In this document: in pieces, positions 1 to 8,326 of the stretch
How positions within the stretch are numbered: the stretch's first letter is position 1
Layout of the letters: each line of letters begins with the position of its first letter
Origin: Bacteroidota bacterium
Lineage (GTDB): Bacteria; Bacteroidota; Ignavibacteria; UBA10030; UBA8401
Assembly (NCBI GenBank): GCA_041658205.1
Contig: JBBAAO010000001.1
Coordinates: 1,550,001-1,614,000, forward strand
DNA length: 64,000 bases
Direction of reading: 5' to 3'
Notes under the pieces: generated by a model
The model's database searches: none
What the model was told of the DNA's origin: nothing
The model's input: the letters and a program-made list of their open reading frames with translations, nothing else
Position numbers and translations under genes: made by a program

Positions 1-639
1 AATGGAAAACAATACTTCTTTGTTCACCAAAATACTATCCACGTGGAAAATATCTCCCGGTACAAATTTCTCCAATAAATAAAATGACTGCTGGTCTCCC
101 AATTCGTCAAGTTTTCGCCATAATTCTTCAGCATGATGAATTTTTTTTATTCCGATCGCACCGGCGGAAAGGCGTGGTTTTAATACATATGGAGGAGAAA
201 CTTTTCCAAGAAATTCTCTGATACGATCATAGTTTAAGATGCCGACAAAATCAGGTACGTTGATCCCAGATTCTCTCGCTTTCATTCTCATTGCAAGCTT
301 ATCGCGAAAATATCGTGCGGTGGTTTCACCCATACCACCAACGCGGAGATGTTCGCGTAATGTTGCCGCTTTCTCTACATCAAAATCATCCAGCGCGACA
401 ATTCGGTCAATCTGTTCTGTACGGGCAAGATAACTGACACCATTAATGACATCGGGCATATGCCATTCTTTGTTGACATCGGGAATGAAATAAATATTAT
501 CGATATGATCCTTTGGCCAGTCTCCATATTCCAAGCTTTTCGACGTCAGCAACAGTACCTTCCATCCTTCGCGTTTTGCCTGACGAAGAAACTCCTGACC
601 TTTTTCGTAACTTGAAATGCACAGAATTGTTTTTGCCAT
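1..639 (-). CDS. ATP-grasp domain protein (C-terminus beyond window)
   Basis: The first 213 codons of a gene whose C-terminus lies beyond the window start. I translated it from the ATG at 639-637 (MAKTILCISS). It has an N-terminal pre-ATP-grasp Rossmann-like part (residues about 1-105). The ATP-grasp fold follows, with the nucleotide-binding lysines at K114 (RDKLAMR) and K154 (YVLKPRLSAG) and the acidic E190 in LLEKFVPGD. The layout resembles the carbamoyl-phosphate-synthase/biotin-carboxylase-like group, which activates a carboxylate with ATP and joins it to an amine or thiol. The substrate cannot be told. It lies 71 bp downstream of the M14 peptidase gene on the same strand, so it may belong to that cluster. 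A weak AGGG ribosome site precedes the start. Confidence 0.8.
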   Translation of the reverse strand, partial: MAKTILCISSYEKGQEFLRQAKREGWKVLLLTSKSLEYGDWPKDHIDNIYFIPDVNKEWHMPDVINGVSYLARTEQIDRIVALDDFDVEKAATLREHLRVGGMGETTARYFRDKLAMRMKARESGINVPDFVGILNYDRIREFLGKVSPPYVLKPRLSAGAIGIKKIHHAEELWRKLDELGDQQSFYLLEKFVPGDIFHVDSILVNKEVLFSI

Positions 640-710
640 ATCATTCCCTGTTGTCTCTTTCAATATAACAAAAGATTAAAAACTTGCGAAGGGTTAATCA
701 TTACCGAACA

Positions 711-2384
711 TCAGACCATCCGATAAATCGGGTATTTCTTTTCGTTAGTATCAAAATATGGAGAGCGCCAATAAAAAAACTCTAACCGAGCATGTGGATC
801 ATTTCTAAAAACCTGATCTTCCAAACTCATTTGAAATTCTTGCTGTAACGATTCATCTGATTCAAGCATTTTTTGTGCTATCGGTTCCATAACATACGCT
901 TCGGCATATTCTTTTCGCTCAAAATATGCATTGAAGAATCCCCAGCTGACAAATGAATCGGGTGCTTCCGGTTCTAATAAATTGACAATGACCCGTCTCG
1001 TCCTTTGATCAGTAGGGACAAAAAATGTACCTTTGGGAAATTGTTTTCTTGTTTTGATGACTCTGCATTTAACATCAACGCAATAACGTCCTTCATATGG
1101 TCTGTTCCAGAATTTCGATTCCCAGAACTCATATTGCTCCACTGTAATTTCTTTTTGTTGTGGAAGTTGGTTTACCTCTATTCCGTGAATTTTAAGTATA
1201 CTAATAAAGTGAACAAACTCTTTTGGAATGATATATGCTTTTGGAACCTGAATTGTTTTTACTTCTTGGACGTCATCAAAGAATGGAAGTTCAAACTCTG
1301 TCTTTGTCTTTGTATAGCGAACGACACCTGCGCCAGTAATAGGACTTTCTTCATCAAAAGACTCGTAACCTTTGAAAAAAAAGGATTTATAATTTTCTGT
1401 TAATTCGAATTTTACCGGCAAGGTTTTTATCTTTGAAGATGCCGCGTCGGCTTTTTTATTCAACAACTTTATACTTTTTGAATGCTTATTAAGAAATTCT
1501 AAAGCGGCCACATTCATTGCAAAAGTTGAACGAACACGGTTCTCAAATGGCTTCAGTGAGTGAGTCTCCACTAACAGACCAAGTCTGTTTTGAACAGCGG
1601 TGTAACCAGTAGAAAGTCTAGGACTAGCCGGCGGGTCAATTATTCCGTCCTCAAGGCGCTCTTTTCTCATTTCAATATACGGTGCTGTCAAAAATCCTTT
1701 CTCTTCTACTTCTTTCAGGATAGATGGAAGAAATTGTTTTGTTCCCCACTTCGATAATCCTGCATCAATATTTCCGCATTTCTCAAGTGCATAGGTGATA
1801 TTATATTGATAATCTGCTCCGTTGGTTGTATGATTATCAATAAAAAAGTCGGGAAGCCATGTATTGAATAATGACAAAAATGCTCTCACCTCGGGTGTAT
1901 CAGCCTTCATGTAATCGCGATTAAGATTTAAATTCAAGCTGTTTGTGCGCCACCCCATCTCTTCGGGTCCATTCTGATTCGGCCGATTGAATTTGCTGAT
2001 GCGTTCATGACCGTCAACATTCAATATCGGTATAACAAGAAGGATTACATGATCAAGAAGATGGAATTTCTCCTTTGTCATGAGAATGTCACGTAGCAAC
2101 AACATGCTGGAATCCTTTCCCTCGATTTCACCGGAATGGATTCCATTTTGGATAAGGACAACCGCCTTTCCGCTTCTTTTCGCTTTTTGAGGAGTAAACT
2201 CTTTTTTCGATGAAATAACGAGACATTCAATTGACCGTCCCTGTGGAGACAAACCGATTGAAAACATTTTTGCATATGGGGTCGTGTTTTCAAACTGTCG
2301 GAAGTATGCCATCGATTCTTCATATCGTGGAGAACCAATCAGTCCAGACTTTTCAAAATATGTGATCCAATTCGATTTCATCAT
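711..2384 (-). CDS. M14-family zinc carboxypeptidase
   Basis: 557 residues. The M14 zinc site is complete: H83 and E86 in IHSGE, then H185 in FIDNHTTNG. The catalytic glutamate is E273 in LLVETHS, and the substrate-side N155-R156 are in LNLNRD. Family members remove C-terminal residues from peptides or cut cell-wall peptides. I see no signal peptide, so it probably acts in the cytoplasm, unlike many digestive M14 enzymes. Residues about 300-557 are beta-rich and I do not recognise them. The start codon overlaps the stop of the upstream tandem-SDR gene (ATGA, 4 bases), which points to translational coupling and a shared pathway with the glycosyltransferase and SDR proteins. The substrate is unknown. 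Confidence 0.85.
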   Translation of the reverse strand: MMKSNWITYFEKSGLIGSPRYEESMAYFRQFENTTPYAKMFSIGLSPQGRSIECLVISSKKEFTPQKAKRSGKAVVLIQNGIHSGEIEGKDSSMLLLRDILMTKEKFHLLDHVILLVIPILNVDGHERISKFNRPNQNGPEEMGWRTNSLNLNLNRDYMKADTPEVRAFLSLFNTWLPDFFIDNHTTNGADYQYNITYALEKCGNIDAGLSKWGTKQFLPSILKEVEEKGFLTAPYIEMRKERLEDGIIDPPASPRLSTGYTAVQNRLGLLVETHSLKPFENRVRSTFAMNVAALEFLNKHSKSIKLLNKKADAASSKIKTLPVKFELTENYKSFFFKGYESFDEESPITGAGVVRYTKTKTEFELPFFDDVQEVKTIQVPKAYIIPKEFVHFISILKIHGIEVNQLPQQKEITVEQYEFWESKFWNRPYEGRYCVDVKCRVIKTRKQFPKGTFFVPTDQRTRRVIVNLLEPEAPDSFVSWGFFNAYFERKEYAEAYVMEPIAQKMLESDESLQQEFQMSLEDQVFRNDPHARLEFFYWRSPYFDTNEKKYPIYRMV

Positions 2385-4417
2385 GAAAAATAAAAATGTT
2401 CAACATCTTTTTTGAAATATTCAAACGTATCGATTGGTTCATATCCAAAATCACGAACAGCTGGAGAATGTTCCCCGGCGATATCTTTATGAAATTTTCC
2501 AGCTGCATGGATCGTCGAATTAAGCATTCCTGTTTTTCCCAATAGAACATCAATAATAGAAAAGATAGAACAGATGAAATTCGGGATATACAACGGACGA
2601 TATAGTTCGCCCAATGTATCTGCCATATGCATAAAGATATTATCTACAGTCGTTGCATAATTTTTATCGGAGATCCAATACCATTTTCCGATTGTTGCAG
2701 GCAGTTTTTCGCTCTTAATAAATGCTTGAATAACATTGTCGATATGCGTAAGACTACGGTAATTTTTTCCGTTTCCGAAAATGATCTGACGTTTCCATTT
2801 CATCATTCTGATAAGAGTTTGATTTCTTAACGGCATGTAGGGACCAAAGAACCAAAATCCCCGAAGCGAAGTCCCTTCTATTACACCTTCAGCGGTTTTA
2901 TCAAAAATATATTGTTCTGCAAGATATTTACTTTTTCCGTAATTCTTGTATGGTATTGATTTTGTGTTTTCGTCAAAAATCCGTTTTTCTCTTCCGAATC
3001 CACAAATACTATCCGTCCCCATATATATTATCCTCTTCACCCCAATTTTAATACAAGCATCCACAAGGTTTTTTGTTCCAAGCCAATTCACATCATACAA
3101 CGTTTGTATTTTCGGAGGATAAATTACGCCTGCACAATGGTATACTGTCGTTACTCCTTTCAGTGCACTCAAAAGCGTCTCTTTGTTTTGCAGATCACCA
3201 TACACTATTTCATAATTATCCGGAAGATCAAGTCGAATGTTTTTGAACGATGGTAAGACAAGTAATCGCACTTTTCGATGAATGGCATAGTCACCTTTGC
3301 GATCTCCATTCATAAAAATATCGATCATTCTATTGACTAACCATCCGGGGAATCCTGTGATCAAAAGAACATCACCATCCGCATATTTTTTCCTTGATAA
3401 GGATTCAGTATCAGAATGTTGAAGAATACAGGTGAGTCCGGCAAGATGATATCGAACCTCGTTTACTCCTTCGGTAAGTGTTGATTCAACCGAAGGAATA
3501 GTGTAACCAATTTCCTTCATCGCTTTTGAAGAATCATACCAACTGTAATTTCCGATAATTGATTGAACATATTGCGGATCTATTGGAGAGCGTTTCCCTA
3601 ATAATAATTTTGCAACGAACGCGCCAAGATATATAATCCATTTTGGTATTTCTATTTTTGGTATCGATCTTCTATTGAGCTTTGCTAATCGGGAATACAA
3701 TTCCAAAAAAGTTACGTTCACCCCCCCAAGTATATATTGTGATTGCGGTAATCCCTTTGTCCAAGCAAGAACATGTCCTTTTGCCACTTCTCGAACATCT
3801 GCTATAGATATTCCACCGTCAAAATAAAAGGGTTGTCCTTTCAACAAAACATTTTGAATAATGGTATGCGGAGGAGTCAGTTTTACATTATGAGATCCTA
3901 CAACCCATGAAGGATAAATTCTGCGAATATCATAGCCATTTCTAATTAATGATTCACAAAATTCCTCTGCCAGAATCTTTCCTTTAACATAAGGACTCTC
4001 TGGAAAAAGGTTTTTGTCATGTTCTGTAATCAGTGTATTCGGATCAGAAGAACGTCCCAACACCACAACTGAACTTGTGTAGACAATGGTTTTTACGTTT
4101 GATTCGACTGCGGTGGTAAGAACGCTCTGTGCAAGTGTCACTGTATTTTGAATGACTCGGCTTTCATCAGATGTATCCGTGGTATTCTCTGCCGCAAGAT
4201 GAAATAACGATGCGGTATTTTGAAATATTTCTCGGTATGATTCTGGTTTAAAAAGATCAACAATATGTACAACAGCACCAGCCCTCTTCAGAATTTCAGT
4301 GTTTGCATTTGTTTTACGAATTAACAAATGAACTTCATACCCCAAGTCGCATAAATATTTTGCAACATGGAAGCCGATATGACCTGATGCGCCGGTGACA
4401 ACGACCTTTTCTCTCAT
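2381..4417 (-). CDS. Tandem NAD-dependent epimerase/dehydratase (two extended-SDR domains)
   Basis: 678 residues, about twice the length of a normal extended SDR. The first domain (about 1-330) has the dinucleotide motif TGASGHIG at 8-15 and the catalytic pair Y143/K147 (YVKGK). The second domain (about 348-678) has a divergent nucleotide motif TGFPGWL at 354-360 and a second pair Y493/K497 (YGKSK). The family oxidises, reduces or epimerises nucleotide sugars or sterol-like substrates. The second domain's loss of the standard GxxGxxG glycines suggests altered cofactor binding. It lies 3 bp downstream of the GT2 gene and overlaps the M14 gene by 4 bp. Both halves keep active-site residues, so it is not a simple decayed duplication. 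Confidence 0.8.
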   Translation of the reverse strand: MREKVVVTGASGHIGFHVAKYLCDLGYEVHLLIRKTNANTEILKRAGAVVHIVDLFKPESYREIFQNTASLFHLAAENTTDTSDESRVIQNTVTLAQSVLTTAVESNVKTIVYTSSVVVLGRSSDPNTLITEHDKNLFPESPYVKGKILAEEFCESLIRNGYDIRRIYPSWVVGSHNVKLTPPHTIIQNVLLKGQPFYFDGGISIADVREVAKGHVLAWTKGLPQSQYILGGVNVTFLELYSRLAKLNRRSIPKIEIPKWIIYLGAFVAKLLLGKRSPIDPQYVQSIIGNYSWYDSSKAMKEIGYTIPSVESTLTEGVNEVRYHLAGLTCILQHSDTESLSRKKYADGDVLLITGFPGWLVNRMIDIFMNGDRKGDYAIHRKVRLLVLPSFKNIRLDLPDNYEIVYGDLQNKETLLSALKGVTTVYHCAGVIYPPKIQTLYDVNWLGTKNLVDACIKIGVKRIIYMGTDSICGFGREKRIFDENTKSIPYKNYGKSKYLAEQYIFDKTAEGVIEGTSLRGFWFFGPYMPLRNQTLIRMMKWKRQIIFGNGKNYRSLTHIDNVIQAFIKSEKLPATIGKWYWISDKNYATTVDNIFMHMADTLGELYRPLYIPNFICSIFSIIDVLLGKTGMLNSTIHAAGKFHKDIAGEHSPAVRDFGYEPIDTFEYFKKDVEHFYFS

Positions 4418-4420
4418 TGA

Positions 4421-5152
4421 TTATAATTCAACTGATTGGAATCTGATTCTGCGGAGGAAATAATACAGTAATGTCGATAAAGAATTTTTAATTGAGTTTG
4501 ATGATACCCTCGGAGACGGAGCGACATAATGGATTGGTATTTCTGCAATCCTCCGCTTCCGTAATAAATACCGGAGTTCTGTTTGATAGAAGTGTGCTTT
4601 GGATTTAAAAGGATAATTAATAAAACGGCCGACAACATCGCGATGAAATCCTTGAAATCCTGATGTCATATCTTTTAACTTGGTTCCGAGCAATATATTT
4701 GCAAGAAACGTTCCGGCTTTCGATAAAAACCATCGATTGAAGGGAGAACCGTTTATTGATCCGCCGTTGATGAACCTGCTTCCAAAAGCACATTCATTCC
4801 CTTCATTCAAAACACGAAGGAACATAGGAATAGCGCGAGGATCATGCGAAAGACCTGCATCCATTTCAATGATAATATCATACCCGGCATCATACGCTAC
4901 GCGCAGTCCGTTAATATATGCATCGACAACATTCTTGTTCTGTGGACACCACACCGTTTCGTAACGGTTATTTTTTTTCTGCAGATCAAGACAAAGTTCG
5001 TATGTTTTATCTTTTGATACGGTATCAACGATGAAATATACTTTCCCTGGATTCAGTGTATCCAGCACAAAATTCATCCGTTCGATAAACGGTTGAAAAT
5101 CTTGTTCCTCATTTGCCATCGGGATAACAATTGCCCAATGATTGTAATACAT
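4421..5152 (-). CDS. Family 2 glycosyltransferase, DPM1/polyprenyl-phosphate sugar transferase type
   Basis: 243 residues from the ATG at 5152. The frame is open to a TTG at 5176, but MYYNHWAIVIPMANEE is the usual GT2 opening. A GT-A fold is seen: the N-terminal VIPMANEE, the acidic metal-binding stretch IIEMDAGLSHDP, and DMTSGFQGF, which matches the SGF motif of dolichol-phosphate mannosyltransferases. Such enzymes move a sugar from a nucleotide donor to a polyprenyl phosphate or glycan. No C-terminal membrane segments are present, so it is the soluble, DPM1-like form. It is the first gene of the minus-strand cluster; the SDR fusion begins 3 bp after its stop. The 88 bp between it and the divergent gene at 5241 must hold both promoters. 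Confidence 0.82.
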   Translation of the reverse strand: MYYNHWAIVIPMANEEQDFQPFIERMNFVLDTLNPGKVYFIVDTVSKDKTYELCLDLQKKNNRYETVWCPQNKNVVDAYINGLRVAYDAGYDIIIEMDAGLSHDPRAIPMFLRVLNEGNECAFGSRFINGGSINGSPFNRWFLSKAGTFLANILLGTKLKDMTSGFQGFHRDVVGRFINYPFKSKAHFYQTELRYLLRKRRIAEIPIHYVAPSPRVSSNSIKNSLSTLLYYFLRRIRFQSVEL

Positions 5153-5240
5153 TCCGGTAAGAATAATTGCCTCCAACGTTTTGTTCTTACGGTAAATTTA
5201 ATTATTTTTTTCATTAATTACTGTAAAACATTGAAAAATT

Positions 5241-6269
5241 ATGAACTTAGGCAAAACATCACTGATCATCACCACCATTGGTTCTCTTAACAGAGCGCTG
5301 CAGGAATACGGAATTCATTGCTCAAAGAACGGTGTAGAATTCATAGTTGTGGGGGATAAAAAAACGAAACCCGAACTGACTGAATTGTTCTCCCAGTATC
5401 AAAAGGAAAAGCAATTCAAAGGGGGGTATTATACAGCAGATCAACAACAGCAATTACCCTTTAAGATAACATCGGTTCTCCCCTTTAATCATTATACCCG
5501 AAAAAATATTGGTTATATTCTCGCAATTAAAAACAATGCTGAACTGATTATGGAAACAGATGATGATAATTATCCGCAGGAAAATTATCATTGCAAGTTC
5601 TCCAAAAAAATTACCGGGCAATTAGTGTCTCATATTGGTTGGGTAAATGTCTACCGCTACTTTACTACTGAACATATTTGGCCTCGAGGATTTCCGCTCG
5701 ATCTGGTGACGAAAGAAGTTCCAAAGCTCGGTGAAGTAACATCGGTCTATAGCCCCATTCAACAATATCTTGCAAACAAAAATCCCGATGTTGATGCTGT
5801 CTATCGGCTCGTCATCAACAAAGAATTGGACTTTAATGATTTAAAGCAAAATGTGGCTCTCGATGCATATTCCTGGTGTCCGTTCAATTCGCAAAACACA
5901 GTCTGGTTTAAGGAAGTATTTCCTCTGTTGTATCTCCCTTCCACTTGTTCATTTCGTATGACGGACATTTTTCGAAGTTATATTGCTCAAAGAATTCTTT
6001 GGACTATTGATGCTCGATTAAGTTTTGGAAATGCTACAGTTTATCAAGACAGGAATGAACATAGTTTGATCAAAGATTTTCAGGATGAAATCAGTGGATA
6101 CCTAAATGATAAAAAAATAATTAGCATTTTAACTGATCTGAATCTGAAAAATGGTAAGGAAAATATTCAAGAAAATCTTTTATGCTGTTATAATGCACTC
6201 GTTGAGAATAACATTCTGAAGGATGAAGAACTTCCTATCCTCAATGCATGGCTGGAAGATCTGCAATAA
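5241..6269 (+). CDS. STELLO/DUF288-like glycosyltransferase
   Basis: 342 residues, cytosolic, with no signal peptide or membrane segment. The region PFNHYTRKNIGYILAI (81-96), followed closely by METDDDNYP (104-112), matches my recollection of DUF288/STELLO proteins, a GT-A-like family known from plants (Golgi STELLO), nematodes and scattered bacteria. D107-D109 would be the metal-binding acidic motif. The bacterial role is unknown; a sugar transfer step fits the glycosyltransferase cluster transcribed divergently from the same 88-bp gap. It ends at a strong bidirectional terminator shared with the mutase gene. The family call rests on motif memory, not on a search. Confidence 0.6.
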   Translation: MNLGKTSLIITTIGSLNRALQEYGIHCSKNGVEFIVVGDKKTKPELTELFSQYQKEKQFKGGYYTADQQQQLPFKITSVLPFNHYTRKNIGYILAIKNNAELIMETDDDNYPQENYHCKFSKKITGQLVSHIGWVNVYRYFTTEHIWPRGFPLDLVTKEVPKLGEVTSVYSPIQQYLANKNPDVDAVYRLVINKELDFNDLKQNVALDAYSWCPFNSQNTVWFKEVFPLLYLPSTCSFRMTDIFRSYIAQRILWTIDARLSFGNATVYQDRNEHSLIKDFQDEISGYLNDKKIISILTDLNLKNGKENIQENLLCCYNALVENNILKDEELPILNAWLEDLQ

Positions 6270-6287
6270 TTTTCGTTGTAGCGTATA

Positions 6288-6328
6288 AAAAAAATGGCGA
6301 AAAGAGATTTTCTTTTCGCCATTTTTGT
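6288..6328. terminator. Bidirectional intrinsic terminator
   Basis: Two perfectly complementary 15-base arms lie at 6290-6304 and 6312-6326 (AAAAATGGCGAAAAG and its complement) around a 7-base loop. An A-tract and a T-tract flank the stem, so it can end transcription from both the plus gene (stop at 6269) and the convergent mutase gene (stop at 6348). Confidence 0.9.
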
Positions 6329-6347
6329 AAAGCATAATTTCTCTTCT

Positions 6348-8015
6348 TTAGAATACCGCTTGTTCTTCGTAGATTCCAAAATGTTCGATCAACGAATTAC
6401 ACATTTCTCCAAGTGTAACATAATTTCTCGTTGCATTCAGTAAGTGAGGCATTAAGTTAGAACCATCCGAAGCTGCTTGTTTCAATGCAGACATAGCATT
6501 CTTCACTGCCTCTTGATTTCTGCTTTGGTGCAGTTCAGCCAGCCGTTTCTTTTGGAGAATTTCTACTTCTGGTGAAATTGCGAGGATTGGAATATCAATC
6601 TTTTCATCTTCCTCTATATACTGATTCACGCCTACAATTACTTTTTCTTTTGTATCCAACTCACGCTGATAACGGTAAGCAGCTTCCGCAATTTCACGCT
6701 GGAAGAATCCTTGTTCAATCGCAGGAATCACTCCCCCGAGCATTTCAATCTTCTCAAAATATTGCTCTGCTTCCTCTTCCATTTTTGTGGTGAGTGATTC
6801 TACAAAATAACTGCCGCCCAAAGGATCAATCATATTTGCAACACCAGTTTCATCTGCAATAATTTGTTGTGTACGAAGTGCAATTTTGACTGCTTTGTCT
6901 GAAGGAAGTGCAAGTGTTTCATCCATAGAGTTTGTATGAAGCGACTGAGTACCGCCTAACACGCCCGCTAATGCCTGAATGGCAGTCCGGACGATGTTGT
7001 TTTCAGGTTGTTGTGCGGTTAACGTACAACCAGCAGTCTGTGTATGGAATCGAAGTGTCCACGATTTTGGATTTTTCGCTCCATATTTATATTTCATCCG
7101 TTTTGCATAAATCCTTCTCGCAGCCCTAAACTTGGCAATCTCTTCAAAAAAGTCCAAATGGGAATTGAAGAAATATGATATGCGGGGTGCAAATTCATCA
7201 ACATCCATTCCAGCAGCAATTCCCGCTTCGATGTACGCGAATCCATCTGCCAATGTAAATGCAAGCTCCTGTACTGAGGTTGAACCTGCTTCACGTATGT
7301 GATAGCCAGACACAGAGATAGGATTGAATTGCGGAAGTTCTTTCGCGCAATATTGAAACATATCGGTAATGATCCGCATAGAAGGTTTCGGCGGATAGAT
7401 CCATTCTTTTTGTGCGATGTACTCTTTAAGAATATCATTCTGAATAGTCCCACGAAGAACAGAAGATTTCACTCCTTGTTTTTCAGCGACTGCAATATAA
7501 AAGGCAAGAATCATTGCCGCAGGTGCATTAATGGTCATGGAAGTCGTCACTTGATCGAGAGGAATTCCTTTGAAAAGAATCTCCATATCCGCCAGAGAAC
7601 TGACCGCTACACCACAAATACCAACTTCCCCTTCTGAAAGCGGATCATCGGCATCACGTCCCATAAGGGTCGGTAGATCGAACGCGGTCGAAAGGCCTGT
7701 CTGTCCATGCTCCAAAAGGTATTTAAATCGCTGATTTGTATCCTCAGGCGTTCCAAACCCGGCAAATTGGCGCATTGTCCATAATTTTCCACGATAGCCT
7801 GTGTTGTGTATCCCACGTGTGTAGGGAAATTCACCAGGATATCCTATCTCTGCAAGATAGTTGATCTCTTTCACATCTTCCGGTGTGTATAATAGATTTA
7901 CCGGCTCTCCACTGACGGTCGTAAACTTAACATTCCGCGTTTTGGACGAAGCAGCCTTCGCATTGTGTTGTTTGGTTGCATCTGAAATTGCCTGCGGATC
8001 GTTGAACGTTGCCAT
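6348..8015 (-). CDS. Acyl-CoA mutase large subunit, isobutyryl-CoA mutase (IcmA)-like
   Basis: 555 residues covering the TIM-barrel substrate domain of the methylmalonyl-CoA mutase family. Family landmarks are IQNDILKEY, SGYHIREAG and GGTQSLHTNS; H239 is the conserved active-site histidine. There is no C-terminal B12-binding domain (DxHxxG), so a separate small subunit must exist elsewhere, as for IcmA/IcmB and HcmA/HcmB. By alignment from memory with Propionibacterium mutase, Tyr89 is replaced by F84 (RQFAGFG) and Arg207 by Q202 (IAQKEWI). These are the residues used by isobutyryl-CoA mutase, not methylmalonyl-CoA mutase; Arg207 holds the substrate carboxylate, so a neutral acyl-CoA is expected. 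The start has a good GGAGAG site 8 bases upstream. Most automatic annotation would call it MutA. Confidence 0.85.
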   Translation of the reverse strand: MATFNDPQAISDATKQHNAKAASSKTRNVKFTTVSGEPVNLLYTPEDVKEINYLAEIGYPGEFPYTRGIHNTGYRGKLWTMRQFAGFGTPEDTNQRFKYLLEHGQTGLSTAFDLPTLMGRDADDPLSEGEVGICGVAVSSLADMEILFKGIPLDQVTTSMTINAPAAMILAFYIAVAEKQGVKSSVLRGTIQNDILKEYIAQKEWIYPPKPSMRIITDMFQYCAKELPQFNPISVSGYHIREAGSTSVQELAFTLADGFAYIEAGIAAGMDVDEFAPRISYFFNSHLDFFEEIAKFRAARRIYAKRMKYKYGAKNPKSWTLRFHTQTAGCTLTAQQPENNIVRTAIQALAGVLGGTQSLHTNSMDETLALPSDKAVKIALRTQQIIADETGVANMIDPLGGSYFVESLTTKMEEEAEQYFEKIEMLGGVIPAIEQGFFQREIAEAAYRYQRELDTKEKVIVGVNQYIEEDEKIDIPILAISPEVEILQKKRLAELHQSRNQEAVKNAMSALKQAASDGSNLMPHLLNATRNYVTLGEMCNSLIEHFGIYEEQAVF

Positions 8016-8083
8016 TGATATCTCTCCGATATGTTTGATCGATGTTGTTTGAATATTCGAATGGTGATCGAAATATTCTCCGT

Positions 8084-8322
8084 TTACCCTGCTTGATAAA
8101 CAGTCACTATTGCGTCACAGTTGATAAAGTTCTTGAATTTCTACTGAAATTCCAAAATATGTTTTGTAGAATTATGAAGCTCGATATCAGATTGGTCATT
8201 CCATTCTTCATAGAAAATGAATCTATTTTCTTCTTGGATAACGCAATCTTACTTTTACACAACGCAATAAGTTCATTGCGTTTTTCGGGATTTGCTGTAC
8301 AATGCACGGTGATAATCTTCAT
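8084..8322 (-). pseudogene. Decayed antibiotic biosynthesis monooxygenase (ABM) domain gene
   Basis: The open frame from 8322 encodes MKIITVHCTANPEKRNELIA, a typical ABM-domain opening, but then turns into unrelated residues. The family's second half appears in another frame: NRFIFYEEWNDQSDIELH is read downstream, followed by an in-frame TAG at 8143-8141. The same frame then runs on to a TAA at 8086-8084 (ending IVTVYQAG). The pieces together code about 79 residues, against about 95 for the family. A frameshift, a probable internal deletion and a stop are therefore all needed to explain it. It begins 4 bp after the mutL stop, at the tail of the mutL run. It could instead be an assembly error, but that would require more than one error. 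Confidence 0.7.
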
Positions 8323-8326
8323 TCGT

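Noticed and set aside
1005..1403. 132-residue plus-strand frame opposite the M14 gene
   Set aside because: Low-complexity, antisense to a well-supported gene; no recognisable motif.
8107..8322. Intact 71-residue gene after mutL
   Set aside because: Only the first about 30 residues match the ABM family; the rest is out-of-frame. It is listed as a pseudogene instead.
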